A DNA stretch of 64,000 nucleotides from NCBI GenBank assembly GCA_022763115.1, contig JALEGJ010000047.1, positions 81,979 through 145,978 of the forward strand, in the 5' to 3' direction. The notes under the pieces were generated by a model. It did no database searches and was not told where the DNA came from. It worked only from the letters and a program-made list of their open reading frames with translations. The position numbers and the translations under genes are program-made. Position 1 is the stretch's first letter. Each line of letters opens with the position of its first letter. Shown piece after piece: positions 19,436-31,200 of the stretch. The stretch is from Aquisalinus sp. Lineage in GTDB: Bacteria > Pseudomonadota > Alphaproteobacteria > Caulobacterales > Parvularculaceae.

Positions 19436-20860
19436 CTATTTCTGTTTCTCGAAATATTCCTTGGTCAGGCGGAACACCAGCGGTGAGAGCAGGAGAAGCG
19501 CAATCAGGTTTGGCGCTGCCATCAGGCCCGTCAGCGTGTCTGCGGCCAACCAGGCTAGGTTCACGATATTTGTCACCTCGCCTTCCAGCATCAGTACGGC
19601 GGAGCCCAGCATTACCATGATGATCCAGCTCAGCTTGAACGGGAAGATGATCTTTTCGCCAAACAGATAAGCTGCACAGCGCTCACCGTAATAACTCCAG
19701 CCGAGAATTGTCGTGAAGGCAAAAACCACCAAACCGATAGAGACAATATGTGCGCCGATGCCCGTAAGCACGGCATCAAAAGCTGCTGCTGTTAGAGGCG
19801 CGCTGGTGTCGCAGCCTGCAGCCTGCGTGCCGGCCAGCAACTGTTCGACCGTTTCCGGTGTTGGGAGGCATTGCGGCGCGACGGCGCCGGAGGTGAGGAT
19901 TACAAGCGCAGTAATCGTACAGACAATCAACGTATCGATCACCGTGCCGAGCATTGCCACGATGCCCTGGTTTACCGGGTCCTTGTTCTTGGCTGCCGCA
20001 TGGGCGATGGGGGCAGAGCCCTGCCCGGCCTCGTTAGAGAAAATCCCGCGTGCTACACCTTTCTGCATCGCCAGCATCAAAAGGCCGATGGAGATGCCGG
20101 TGGTTGCCTCCGTCATGCCGAACGCACCGGAAAAAATCATGCCGAAAGCGGCGGGGATCGCGTCAACTTTCAGTACCAGAACAACAAGTCCCGCAGAAAT
20201 ATAGGCCAGGGCCATGAATGGCACGAGCTTGGAGGCAACACTGGCAATGCGTTTGATGCCACCGAGAATAACAGCCGCTGCCCCTGCAGCCAGAACAAAG
20301 CCGGTCAAAAGATGTGGCACATTGTAGGTGCTGTTCAACGTATCGGCCACGGCATTTGACTGGATATAGGCACCAGTGCCCCATGACGCGAGCACACCAA
20401 ATGTCGCAAACACGCCGCCAAGCCAGACCCATTTCGACCCAAGGCCATTCTTTATGTAATACATTGGCCCGCCAACGTGATTGCCATTGGCATCCGTTTC
20501 GCGAAACTTCACCGCCAGTACGCCTTCGGAATATTTGGTCGCGGTGCCCAGCACAGCCGTCATCCACATCCAGAAGACAGCGCCTGGGCCGCCAATAGCA
20601 ATCGCGGCAGCGACACCGCCGATATTACCGGTGCCGATCGTAGAAGAGAGGGCCGTCATCAGGGCGCCAAAGGGGGACACATCGCCTTCTGCAGAGCCGG
20701 AGCGTTTGCGGAATAGCTGCCCAAATGCATAAGGAATCCGAATGATGGACATGAAGCGCAGGCCAATGGTGAGATAGAGGCCAGTCAACAGAAGCAGGCT
20801 GAGCATCGGAATGCCCCAGACTTGTGCATTCACCCAGCCAATAAAAGCTTCAATATCCAT
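19436..20860 (-). CDS. Alanine/glycine:cation symporter family protein (AGCS)
   Basis: SSTIGTGNIGGVAAAIAIGGPGAVFWMW and GIFSNEAGQGSAPIAHAAAKNKDPVNQGIV motifs. Confidence 0.93.
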   Translation of the reverse strand: MDIEAFIGWVNAQVWGIPMLSLLLLTGLYLTIGLRFMSIIRIPYAFGQLFRKRSGSAEGDVSPFGALMTALSSTIGTGNIGGVAAAIAIGGPGAVFWMWMTAVLGTATKYSEGVLAVKFRETDANGNHVGGPMYYIKNGLGSKWVWLGGVFATFGVLASWGTGAYIQSNAVADTLNSTYNVPHLLTGFVLAAGAAAVILGGIKRIASVASKLVPFMALAYISAGLVVLVLKVDAIPAAFGMIFSGAFGMTEATTGISIGLLMLAMQKGVARGIFSNEAGQGSAPIAHAAAKNKDPVNQGIVAMLGTVIDTLIVCTITALVILTSGAVAPQCLPTPETVEQLLAGTQAAGCDTSAPLTAAAFDAVLTGIGAHIVSIGLVVFAFTTILGWSYYGERCAAYLFGEKIIFPFKLSWIIMVMLGSAVLMLEGEVTNIVNLAWLAADTLTGLMAAPNLIALLLLSPLVFRLTKEYFEKQK

Positions 20861-21056
20861 GATGTCGCCCTCGTATTTGCAAACAAGTGAACGACTCTAT
20901 GCGGGGCAGAGGCACGTGTCCAGTTTGAAGCGGTTGCATAGCGCGCAGGTGCGCTCAAAAAAATCGATGATGTTGTTTCTCGACCCGATAAAAATCTATC
21001 TGCCCCCCTTGGCCATGGCGTATAGTGATCAGCGAAAATGAATAACAGGAACACCC

Positions 21057-24000
21057 ATGGCCGAACCGCACCCGACTTTCACCGCTGACTACGCCCCGGA
21101 TGAAACGCAATTGGTAGAAGCGCTGCTGGAGCGTAATCAGTTCAGCGAAGAGCTGGAAGCGCGCATCAAGAAGCGCGCTGAGCGATTTGTGGCGGGCATT
21201 CGCGACAAGTCAGTTGCTGGCGGCGGCGGTGGCCTTGAGGAGTTCATGCAGGAGTATTCTCTCTCCACCAAAGAGGGTCTCGCTCTTATGGTTCTGGCTG
21301 AGGCGCTGCTGCGTGTGCCGGATGCGGGCACCCAGAACCGTCTTATCGAAGAAAAACTCTCGGACGGTGACTGGGATGAACTGGATGGCGATGAAAGTTG
21401 GCTCATTCAGGCGGCCAGCTGGGGCATTGGCATGTCGTCCTGGGTCATGCAGCCAGGGGAGACGCCCGCGGCAATTCTGAAAAAGATGACCAAGCGGCTT
21501 GGTATGCCGGTCATCCGCACCGGGACGCGTCAGGCGATGCAGTTTCTGGGGCATCATTTTGTTCTGGGTCAGACCATCGGTGAGGGCTTGCGCCGGGCAC
21601 ATAAAGAACGGGCCAAGGGCTTTCGCTTCTCTTTCGATATGCTGGGGGAGGGCGCCCGCACCAGCGCCGACGCCGACAAATATTACAAAGCGTATGAAGA
21701 GGCGCTGGCCGCGATCGGGGAAGATGCGCGTTCTCGCAACACTTCCCTGCCGGACCGTCCCGGCCTCTCGGTCAAGCTATCCGCGATCCATCCGCGCTAT
21801 GAATTGCGCAAGCAGGAGCGGGTCATGGCAGAGTTGGTGCCGAAGCTCCTGAAGCTGGCGCGACAGGCTAAAGAATATGACCTCAATTTTACGGTAGATG
21901 CGGAGGAAGCAGACCGGCTCGAACTATCCCTTCTGGTGTTTGAGGCTGTCTCCAGCGATAAATCCCTCGCAGGCTGGGACGGTTTCGGCCTGGCTATTCA
22001 GGCCTATCAGAAGCGGGCCCCTCAGGTGATTGAATGGGTTGATGCCCTGTCCCAGAAACTGCGCCGGCGCTTCATGGTCCGCCTGGTGAAGGGCGCTTAC
22101 TGGGATACCGAGATAAAAAGAGCCCAGGAGCGCGGCCTGGAAGGCTTCCCGGTCTTCACCAAAAAAGCGGCGACGGACCTTTGCTATCTGGATTGTGCCC
22201 GCAAGCTGCTGGATGCACGCCCCCGACTTTTCCCGCAATTTGCCACCCACAATGCCCATACGCTGGCCAGTATTCTGGAAATGGCAGGTGACACAGAAGG
22301 CTACGAGTTCCAGCGCCTGCATGGCATGGGCGAGGCACTCTATAATCTTGAAATGACGATTGAGGGCGTACCCGCCCGAATTTATGCCCCTGTCGGGGGG
22401 TACAAGGATTTGCTGGCCTACCTCGTGCGGCGCTTGCTGGAGAACTCGGCCAACTCTTCTTTTGTTGCGCAGGTGGCAGACGAAAAAGTGTCCATGGATG
22501 AGTTGTTGCGCTCCCCACAGGATGAATTGAGTGAGTTGATCTATCGCGAAGGCACCGCCCGGCAAAAACTGATCCGATTACCAGCTGAAATGTTTGATGA
22601 CAGGGCAAACTCCCAGGGCGCAGAGTTTGGGTATACGCCACATCTTGAAGCACTCTCCTCTGCAGCCGGCCAGTCTGTTGCTGGCCTGTCCGTTGCCTCA
22701 ATCGTCAAAGGCACGCCGCTTTTCAGTGCTGATGCTGAAAGCCATGAGATCAGCAATCCGGCAACCGGGATGAGTCTTGGTTCGGCGGCAAGTCTTGGTG
22801 CGGAGCAGGTGGACAAGGTGTTTGAGGCAGCGCGTACTGAGTTTCCGGGCTGGGCTGCTACATCTGTGCAGGAGCGTGCCGACATTTTACGGCGCCTGGC
22901 TGATTTGCTAGAGCAAAACCGGGACAGGTTTTTGTCATTGCTTGCAGCAGAAGCAGGCAAGACCATGGATGATGGCCTCGCGGAAATACGCGAAGCGGTT
23001 GATTTTTGTCATTACTATGCAGTCGAGGCAGAAAAACTTTTCAACTCCAATCCTGTCCTGCCTGGCCCGGTGGGGGAAGCAAACAGGCGCTATGTGACGC
23101 CGCGCGGCCCGTTCGTTTGTATCTCGCCGTGGAATTTTCCATTAGCGATTTTTCTGGGGCAGATCACGGCGGCACTTGCCTGCGGCAATACAGTGGTCGC
23201 CAAGCCCGCAGAGCAAACCCCGCTTGTTGCCCATGCGGCCATCAGCCTGCTGAAAGAAGCGGGCCTGCCCGATGGTGTCTGCAATCTCGCTATCGGTGAC
23301 GGTGCTGTGGGGCGCAAACTTGTTGAACACCCCTCGGTCGCTGGAGTGGTGTTCACGGGTTCAACAGCAACCGCGCGTCACATCAACCGATCACTGGCGG
23401 AAAAGAATGGCCCCATTGTACCGCTCATCGCCGAGACTGGTGGCATCAACGCCATGATTGTCGATTCAACGGCCCTGCCGGAACAGGTGGCAGATGATGT
23501 TGTCATGTCCGCATTCCGCTCAGCCGGACAGCGCTGTTCGGCCTTGCGTCTTCTGTTCCTGCAAGAGGATGTGGCCGATCATATGCTTGAGATGATCATC
23601 GGCGCAGCGAAGGAGCTGCGTCTGGGTGATCCAGCCTTCATGGGTACAGATGTTGGCCCTGTGATAGATGCAGAAGCGCAGGCAAATTTGAATACACATA
23701 TTGCAGAGATGAAAGACAGGGCACGTCTCGTATGGTCAGGCGAAGTGCCAGCTGGTGCAGCAGGGTCATTCGTACCACCACATATTTTTGAACTCTCCTC
23801 CTTCACTGACCTGCGAACGGAGGCGTTCGGACCGATACTGCATGTCTGCCGTTGGCGGGCGGGCGACCTGGATAAGGTGATAAGCGCAATTAATAGTACA
23901 GGCTATGGATTGACATTCGGCCTGCATTCCAGACTTGAGACGCTGGCAGATTATATTGTGCCGCGTATTCAAGCAGGCAATATCTATATCAACCGTAATA

Positions 24001-24170
24001 CGATTGGCGCCATTGTCGGCGTGCAACCCTTTGGCGGTATGGGTCTCTCTGGCACAGGCCCCAAGGCTGGTGGTCCTTTATATCTGACTCGCTTTGTGGA
24101 AGAAAAAACTGTTTCAAATAACACAACCGCAGCAGGCGGAAACGCCAGCCTTATCGCCATGGCAGATTAG
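21057..24170 (+). CDS. putA: Bifunctional proline dehydrogenase / L-glutamate gamma-semialdehyde dehydrogenase
   Basis: Proline dehydrogenase domain (RLVKGAYWDTEIKRAQERGLEGFPVFTKK; YAPVGGYKDLLAYLVRRLLENSANSSFV) and ALDH domain (ISPWNFPLAIFLGQITAAL, AETGGINAMIVDSTALPEQV). N-terminus lacks an obvious RHH domain. Confidence 0.95.
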   Translation: MAEPHPTFTADYAPDETQLVEALLERNQFSEELEARIKKRAERFVAGIRDKSVAGGGGGLEEFMQEYSLSTKEGLALMVLAEALLRVPDAGTQNRLIEEKLSDGDWDELDGDESWLIQAASWGIGMSSWVMQPGETPAAILKKMTKRLGMPVIRTGTRQAMQFLGHHFVLGQTIGEGLRRAHKERAKGFRFSFDMLGEGARTSADADKYYKAYEEALAAIGEDARSRNTSLPDRPGLSVKLSAIHPRYELRKQERVMAELVPKLLKLARQAKEYDLNFTVDAEEADRLELSLLVFEAVSSDKSLAGWDGFGLAIQAYQKRAPQVIEWVDALSQKLRRRFMVRLVKGAYWDTEIKRAQERGLEGFPVFTKKAATDLCYLDCARKLLDARPRLFPQFATHNAHTLASILEMAGDTEGYEFQRLHGMGEALYNLEMTIEGVPARIYAPVGGYKDLLAYLVRRLLENSANSSFVAQVADEKVSMDELLRSPQDELSELIYREGTARQKLIRLPAEMFDDRANSQGAEFGYTPHLEALSSAAGQSVAGLSVASIVKGTPLFSADAESHEISNPATGMSLGSAASLGAEQVDKVFEAARTEFPGWAATSVQERADILRRLADLLEQNRDRFLSLLAAEAGKTMDDGLAEIREAVDFCHYYAVEAEKLFNSNPVLPGPVGEANRRYVTPRGPFVCISPWNFPLAIFLGQITAALACGNTVVAKPAEQTPLVAHAAISLLKEAGLPDGVCNLAIGDGAVGRKLVEHPSVAGVVFTGSTATARHINRSLAEKNGPIVPLIAETGGINAMIVDSTALPEQVADDVVMSAFRSAGQRCSALRLLFLQEDVADHMLEMIIGAAKELRLGDPAFMGTDVGPVIDAEAQANLNTHIAEMKDRARLVWSGEVPAGAAGSFVPPHIFELSSFTDLRTEAFGPILHVCRWRAGDLDKVISAINSTGYGLTFGLHSRLETLADYIVPRIQAGNIYINRNTIGAIVGVQPFGGMGLSGTGPKAGGPLYLTRFVEEKTVSNNTTAAGGNASLIAMAD

Positions 24171-24179
24171 GGAGAATTT

Positions 24180-25682
24180 TTACGGGGTATCCATGGCCAG
24201 AATAATCTGGCTGTAGCCTTTGACCAATTGGCCCATGTTCTCGACAGAGATGCGTTCATTGGTGCCATGAAAGCCAGCGAGATCTTCGGCTTTCATCACC
24301 ATCGGGGCAAACCGATAGACATTATCGGTGATGGCAGTGGCATAACGGGCATCCGTTGCACCGAGCACAAGAAAGGGTGCCACAGGTGCGCCATCGGAGA
24401 TGTCACTGGCGACGCTGGCAAGTACGGCATACTGCCGATTATCAGTAGGGGATACTTTTGGCGCGCTGGCGCTATCAATCCCATCTGTCAATGGCCTGAT
24501 TTCGATGCCGGGGATGTCCCTCGTAACAGACTCGATATGGGCGAGGACGCTTTCTGCGGTATCATTCGGGTGGATACGGAAATTGACAACCGCCGTCGCG
24601 CGTTGAGCAAGCACATTCTCCTTGGCGGAGCCTTGCAGCATTGTCGGAGCCGTTGTGGTGCGGATCATGGCATTGGCGCTGGGCGAGGATGCCATCTGCT
24701 TTTCAACCTGCCCGCCAAAGAGCCATAGATTAGCCAGTGCCATGCGTGTCTGGAAAGGCAGGTCCGGCGCAGCCGTTTGAAAAAGGTCAGACACAGGTGG
24801 CTTGGAAAAATCTGTAGGTAACTGGTTCTCGTCCAGCGCGACGACGGCCCTGGAAAGACGAACTGCCGCACTGTCACGCGGCGGGGTTGAGGAATGCCCA
24901 CCGAGGCCGAGAGCGGTCACCTCGACACTCATATATCCCTTCTCGGCAATACCGATAAATGCCATCGGTTTACTCGTGAGGGGTGATTTGTCGATAATCA
25001 AGGCACCTTCATCAAGGGCCATGACCGGGCGAACGCCTCGCGATGCCAGGAGTGCGACTGCTGCTTCGGCACCACTGCCGGACACTTCTTCGTCGTGCCC
25101 GAACAGAAGATGGATTGTTCGTTGAGGTGTGAAATCATTCCTGGCTAACGCTTCAAGGGCTTCCATGATGGCGACGAGTGAACCCTTGTCATCAATCGCA
25201 CCGCGCCCATAAATATAGCCATCAATAATCTCGCCACTGAAAGGTTTTCCGGTCCAGTCTTTTTCGGTGCCGATATTAACCGGCACAACATCCTGATGTG
25301 CCATGAGCAATAATGGATCGAGGTCAGGGTCGCTGCCCTGCCACGTATATAGCAATGTCAGCCCACCCGGTACGACTTCACGGGTCATCACTTCATGTGC
25401 TGCCGGATATGTCTGCACAAGCCAGTCATGCAAGTCCAGCCAGGGCCCCTCCTGTCCCGGCCTCGGGTCACCGGCCAGGAGCGTGATTGTCTTGAATTGC
25501 ATGGCTTCAGCCAGGTGTTGCGCGGCTCGGTCAACATCAATGGCGGGTGCTTCAGGCAGCGGAACCTTTGCGATATTGTCACTACCATCGGGACCGTACG
25601 TGAACGTACGCACAAGAATGACACTGATGATGAGGAGTGCAAAGACTAAGAGAGCGCCAGCTCCAATTAAAAAATTCCGCAT
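24180..25682 (-). CDS. M20 family peptidase (PM20D1/carboxypeptidase S-like), membrane-anchored or exported
   Basis: LLLMAHQDVVPVN, GRGAIDDKGSLVAIMEALEAL and LLFGHDEEVSGSGAE motifs, N-terminal TM helix. Confidence 0.87.
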   Translation of the reverse strand: MRNFLIGAGALLVFALLIISVILVRTFTYGPDGSDNIAKVPLPEAPAIDVDRAAQHLAEAMQFKTITLLAGDPRPGQEGPWLDLHDWLVQTYPAAHEVMTREVVPGGLTLLYTWQGSDPDLDPLLLMAHQDVVPVNIGTEKDWTGKPFSGEIIDGYIYGRGAIDDKGSLVAIMEALEALARNDFTPQRTIHLLFGHDEEVSGSGAEAAVALLASRGVRPVMALDEGALIIDKSPLTSKPMAFIGIAEKGYMSVEVTALGLGGHSSTPPRDSAAVRLSRAVVALDENQLPTDFSKPPVSDLFQTAAPDLPFQTRMALANLWLFGGQVEKQMASSPSANAMIRTTTAPTMLQGSAKENVLAQRATAVVNFRIHPNDTAESVLAHIESVTRDIPGIEIRPLTDGIDSASAPKVSPTDNRQYAVLASVASDISDGAPVAPFLVLGATDARYATAITDNVYRFAPMVMKAEDLAGFHGTNERISVENMGQLVKGYSQIILAMDTP

Positions 25683-25704
25683 AACGCCCTTTATTTTCTG
25701 TAGT

Positions 25705-26274
25705 CTATCTAAGTTTAGGCTTTAATTCATCGCAGGCCAGTTGATAGTTCTGCTCGCAAGCCTGAATGAAATAATCGAGTGCGATGCCTTCATCTTTAGC
25801 GGTGCCCTCGCCAATACGGTGTAGATACCCCGTCAGGAAACAGCCTTCTGCGTCCCCAAGTGTGCAGGCGCGCCCAAGGTAATAAACGGCAAGTTCGGGA
25901 TCTTTCGGATCGTTCTCTCGCAGGCGTGCGCCAAGATATCTGCACCCGGACGGAATCTCGCCGTCACAGGCCAGCCGATAGAATGTGCGGGCGCGCAAGG
26001 AATCTGGGCTTGTTGCGATGCCATAGTCAACCATCAAGCCAAAATTGAAACACCCCCCTGGTTGGCCACCATTGCAGGCTTCTTCGAACAGGCGATGCGC
26101 TTCAGGGTACCGCTCTTCATCAAATGCCTTTCGCCCTGCAGCGAATGCCGCAGCAGGATAGTCGCTACTGTTTTGCGCCAGAGCAGGGTGTGCAAAGGTT
26201 TGGGTCATCAAAACCATCAGTGCAGAGACAGATAAAATATTCCGAATTGTAAGCATCGCTGATGTTCCAGACAT
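25705..26274 (-). CDS. Sel1-like repeat protein
   Basis: Repeated A..LFE.AC..G...GCFN.G pattern after a signal-like N-terminus. Confidence 0.7.
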   Translation of the reverse strand: MSGTSAMLTIRNILSVSALMVLMTQTFAHPALAQNSSDYPAAAFAAGRKAFDEERYPEAHRLFEEACNGGQPGGCFNFGLMVDYGIATSPDSLRARTFYRLACDGEIPSGCRYLGARLRENDPKDPELAVYYLGRACTLGDAEGCFLTGYLHRIGEGTAKDEGIALDYFIQACEQNYQLACDELKPKLR

Positions 26275-26285
26275 AAATGACTTGG

Positions 26286-26753
26286 CTATTCATTTTCAGT
26301 TTTGGGCCGGAGCGCTTCGAAAGCGAGGCCGCCTAACCCGCCAGCGAATACCTGAAAGAGAAAACCCAGATCAGAGCGCGCGCCGCCAATTGGCACAGTA
26401 CCAAACTGCGCTTCCATGAGACTCAGAGCGGTATAAATAGCTGCCGCGCCAGCAACAGGATAAGCAATGCGCGCCAAAAACGGAATGACCGCCTTAACCA
26501 GTGAGGCAACGAAAAACGCTAAAGCGAATGCGGCCGATATAACAATCCCGTACTGCCATGTGCCCAGAATATCAGCCCAACTTGTCGAAACACGTTGTTC
26601 GAGGGTGATTGGTGCGCCAAGGGCAGCCAGATCCTGCAACACGAAATGGGTCGAAAAGGTGCTGGCGAAGATGTACCCTAGCAGTGCAGCCATCAGCCAG
26701 GCAAAAACGTTTCCAAAAAATCTCATGACATTACACCCATCCACATACGACAA
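26286..26753 (-). CDS. Hypothetical multi-pass membrane protein
   Basis: Several hydrophobic segments. Confidence 0.5.
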   Translation of the reverse strand: MSYVDGCNVMRFFGNVFAWLMAALLGYIFASTFSTHFVLQDLAALGAPITLEQRVSTSWADILGTWQYGIVISAAFALAFFVASLVKAVIPFLARIAYPVAGAAAIYTALSLMEAQFGTVPIGGARSDLGFLFQVFAGGLGGLAFEALRPKTENE

Positions 26754-26841
26754 CTAATATCGCTTTTCCCATTAGGCATGCTAAGTCAACAACAGTGTCA
26801 AACCAATAGTGTAATGCAAATGACCACAAAGGCAGGACGTC

Positions 26842-28014
26842 ATGATCAAATTCCGTAACACCGCATCTCTCGCAGTTGTAGCCAGTTTGGCTGCGTTTTC
26901 AGCCGGTTCCGCAGCTCTTGCTGATGCCGAGCGACTGAGTACTGAAATTGGTGATGCGCCTGCTGCGCCCGTCACTTATGAGATTACAGAAATTGCCACT
27001 GGTCTCGAGACCGCCGCTTCTATTGCTTTTCTGCCTTCGGGAGACATGCTGGTGGCTGAAAAGGCCGGCCGGTTGCGCGTGATCCGGGATGGCGAACTGC
27101 TCTCTGACCCAGTTGCAGGCGTTCCGGAAGTGCACTTCCGGAGTCAAGCGGGTCTTTTTGATGTGGTTTTGCACCCTGAATTTGAGGAAAACAGCATCGT
27201 TTATCTCTCTTATGCGCACCCGGAAGGGCGCCGCAATACGCTAAGGCTCGCCAGGGCGCGGTTTGAGCCAACTTATGGCAGCGGGTCATTACAGGACCTT
27301 GAGGTAATTTTTACAGGTGAGTCATGGCGTACCACTTCTGCTCACTACGGTGGTCGGATCGCTTTTCTTAGTGACGGTACTCTTTTGCTGACGACGGGCG
27401 ATGGCTATCGCCATCGAGAGGAAGCGCAAAAGCTGGATAACCACTTTGGCAAGATTATTCGACTGAACGATGACGGCACTGTGCCTGCAGATAATCCTTT
27501 CGTCGATACGCAAGACGCCCTGCCGGAAATCTGGTCCTATGGCCATCGTAATCCGCAAGGGATTGTTTTTGATGATAAAAATAGCATCGTTTACGCGCAC
27601 GAGCATGGGCCCCGCGGTGGTGATGAGGTCAACATTATCGAGAAGGGCAATAATTACGGCTGGCCGGTCATCTGCTACTGCATCGATTATTCTGGCGCGC
27701 AGATTACACCATTCTCACAGATGGATGGCATGGAGCAGTCCATAGTCCATTATGAACCATCTATCGCCCCGTCCGGCTTTGCCATTTATGATGGAGATCA
27801 GTTCCCTGACTGGCAGGGTGATCTTTTTATTGGTGCGTTGGCCCACGAGCATGTGCGCCATCTCGAGCTCGAAAGCGGCCAGTTCGGAGCCCAGCAGGAA
27901 CACTTTGGTGATCTTGGTTCAAGGATCAGGGACGTAAGAGTCGGGCCAGACGGCTTCATGTATGTCTTGACCGATAAATCTGATGCCAGTGTGTTTCGGG
28001 TTTCCCCAAGATAA
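26842..28014 (+). CDS. PQQ-dependent (soluble aldose) sugar dehydrogenase family protein
   Basis: SIAFLPSGDMLVAEKAGRLRVIRDG; SYGHRNPQGIVFDDKNSIVYAHEHGPRGGDEVNIIEKGNNYGWPVICYCIDYSG. Confidence 0.87.
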   Translation: MIKFRNTASLAVVASLAAFSAGSAALADAERLSTEIGDAPAAPVTYEITEIATGLETAASIAFLPSGDMLVAEKAGRLRVIRDGELLSDPVAGVPEVHFRSQAGLFDVVLHPEFEENSIVYLSYAHPEGRRNTLRLARARFEPTYGSGSLQDLEVIFTGESWRTTSAHYGGRIAFLSDGTLLLTTGDGYRHREEAQKLDNHFGKIIRLNDDGTVPADNPFVDTQDALPEIWSYGHRNPQGIVFDDKNSIVYAHEHGPRGGDEVNIIEKGNNYGWPVICYCIDYSGAQITPFSQMDGMEQSIVHYEPSIAPSGFAIYDGDQFPDWQGDLFIGALAHEHVRHLELESGQFGAQQEHFGDLGSRIRDVRVGPDGFMYVLTDKSDASVFRVSPR

Positions 28015-28253
28015 GCTGCGTTAACCAGGCCTTATAGTTCGGTAAGGTGGAATTTAACCCACCGTTAACCACTTGCAAAGTCAGGCTTTCTGGGCGAGAC
28101 AGTCCAGACGCGAATTTGCGGTGTATTGATGGTGGGGTTTGAAGGGGCTCGAGTGCGAGGCTCGTCACGCTGACTGGCTCTGCCAGCGGCATCTCCAGAG
28201 CATAACGGGAGTATCTGATGGCTAAAGTTTGTCACCAGTCAGCAGGCAATAAC

Positions 28254-31200
28254 ATGAAAAAAAATTACACAGGCCGGGCTTTTCGTATGGCTCTTTTACT
28301 CGGTGCCAGCTTTGCCGCTCCGGGTCTGTTCACGGCGGCCCATGCGCAGGTGACAGAAAGTGGTGACATAACGACCCCTATCAATACCTCAACGGCTGAT
28401 AATGGCAGTGCCGCAGACGTCATCCTTGACGGCACTATAACGGTAGAAGAGGGCACAGCCGTATCTGTCGACTCCGACAACACGTTCACGAACAATGGAA
28501 CGATCACCGTTAATGCATCCGATGATAGTGTTGGTGTGCTGCTAGGCGCTGGTTTTACAGGTGGGTTCACAAATTCAGGAACAATCACGATGGAGCAAAG
28601 TGACGCTCAGCGTGACGAGGATGCAGAAGGTGACTCGCCCCCGGATTATAACGATAATCGCGCTGCCATTCTTGTAGGCTCAGGCGGAACCTTTACGGGA
28701 GATATTCTGCTTGATGCTTCAAGCCGTGTTAGTGTTTTCGGCGACTTGTCGGCGGGTTTCCGCGTTTCTGGCGATCTTGTCGGTGATACACAAATTGACG
28801 GTGATTTCAGTATTACCGGCGCAAATTCCCAAGCTGTTGATATTTCAGGTAATATATTGGGAGATGTTATATTTGGTGCTGGTAGTTCCATAGCGGTCGG
28901 GGGAGCTGGTAGTACAGGAGTCCTCGTTGACGGTAACATTGATGGCGCTTTTGTGTTTGGTGGCGTTATGCAAGTTACTGGCTATACGGACCTTTCTCCC
29001 GACGATGAAGGTGATGAAGAGCAGTTGGCATTGCAAGGAGGTGCCGGTGTTGAGGTTAATGGCGATGTGACAGGCGGTGTTTTGATTAACGGTGCCGTCC
29101 CGAACGGGCAGTTGCCAGAGGCCGAAGAGGGCGAGGATCCGATGCTCAATCCTGCAAATGCGTCTATCACTTCTCTTGGAGGGGCTCCGGCGATAAAAAT
29201 TTCTGGCTCAACGATTGGCCTTGTTGATAATTCTGGCCTTGCAGATCCAGATACATACGGCGATTTTGGGTTCATAAATCGTGGCGTAATTTCCTCTCAA
29301 GGTATCTACGAAGGAATCGATACATTTGGTATACTCTTTGATAATGCAACCGTAGAAGGTGGAATAAGAAATGACGGGACTTTGCGAAGCTTGTCAGTTA
29401 TTGCTGACGCAACGTCTGTTTTAATAAACAATACAATATCGCCTACGGTTTTTACTGGCGGTGTGATTGAAACTCAAGCATTTGGCACGGCAGAGGTGCC
29501 GATTTCAGCTGTCGGCGTCCTTATACAAGGCTCGTCACAAGTAAACGAGTTTACTAATTCTGGCATTATTAACACCATTTTAACGAGTGATTTAGGGGAG
29601 TCTGTCGGTGTAAGAGATGAATCCGGTAGCATAGCAGCGGTAACCAATTCTGGTGTTATAGCCGCCAGATCGTTAGATGATCTCGGAACAGATAATGTGT
29701 TGGATGATCCAGAGACAGATGATAATGAGGCGACACCTCGTGTCGCCAATATAGCAATGGATTTCTCTGCTAACACATCCGGCATTACTATTACCAACAC
29801 TGTATCTGATACTTTCAGTGGTAATCTTGCTGACCGGGCAAACTTTGGTAACGTTATTGGCGATGTGCTTACGGGCTCAGGTGATGATTCGTACATTGCC
29901 GATGCGGGTTCAACAGTTGGAAACATCTCGCTGGGGCTCGGTAATGATCTAATGGACCTGTCAATGACGGCTTCGATTGAAGGTAGCGTGGAATTCGGAG
30001 ACGGTGATGACACCTTCAATCTCTCAAATGCTTCCATTTTAGGCGATGTTTTCTTCGGCGTTGGTAATGACGTTTTGAACCTCAGTGATGAGTCCACGTT
30101 CGATGGCGCGCTCAATGACTCCGATGGTTTACTCAGCATCAGTCTTGCAACTGACTCAGTGATGAATATCCGAAATGCGGACACAATTGGGTTGTCTTCA
30201 CTTTCAGTCGATGGCACATCAACTCTCGGGATTGCGATCGCGGACCAAGGGGCGGGTTCGACAATGCTGGATATCTCCGGGCTGGCAAGTTTTGATGCAG
30301 GCGCAACAATCAAGCCAATCTTCTTGGGCGGCGTGCCTTCGGCTAATGTAAACACGTTTGATATCATTTCTGCCGGAACGCTGAATGCTGATATTGCCGA
30401 TCTGAATGCTAATCTGCAAAATAGTTCCGATACGCCGTTCTTGTTTAACTTCAGTCTGGACAATCCCGACGGAACAAATGATATCGTTCTTTCGGTTAAT
30501 CGAAAGACTACAGAAGAGCTTGGCATTGCAGCTGCTTTGGCGCCTGCGCTTGATCCTACGATTGAAGCCCTTAATCGTGACCTGGATCTTGGTGTACTGA
30601 TCTTTAATCTTTCAAGTCAGGAAGAATTTCAGGAAGCATTTGGCCAGTTGGTTGCTGGCCCTCTTGATGCGCCATTAGCTTATGCGCGTGCTCAGACTAA
30701 CTCTGTTACCAGTATCATTACCCAACGCTTGGATATGGCCCGCAATAGCGGTGACTACGGACGGACTTTCTGGCTTCAGGAAGAAACTTACTTCGTGAAC
30801 CGTGATGAAGATGAGGCATCAAACGGTTTTGATGGTGGTGGCTTTGCTGTTGCTGCCGGTGTTGACATGAGTGTGAACGACACGATTGATGCAATCGGCC
30901 TTAGTGCGTCTTTCTCATCAGCCAGATATGACGAGCAGACAGGTGAGGATTTCCCTTTCAACCGGGTGACTTATGGTCTTGGGGCTTATGGCGCGGCATC
31001 TATGGGTAAAGTGCAGATAGATGCGCGTGCAGAGTATTCTTGGGCAGACAGTGATTCGGAGCGGAACGTAATTATTGGCGGACAGCGTCGCAGAGCCGAT
31101 GGTGAATGGGAAGGTACGCAAGTTGCTGCCAGTGGTCGTGTATCATACGAGGCTGACGTGCGAGGTTACGCGGTAGAACCATTTGCCAGCCTGGACTACC

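Noticed and set aside
29474-30526. 350 aa ORF on the minus strand inside the autotransporter gene
   Set aside because: Antisense to a well-supported coding region, serine/proline-rich mirror-type composition, no recognisable domain.
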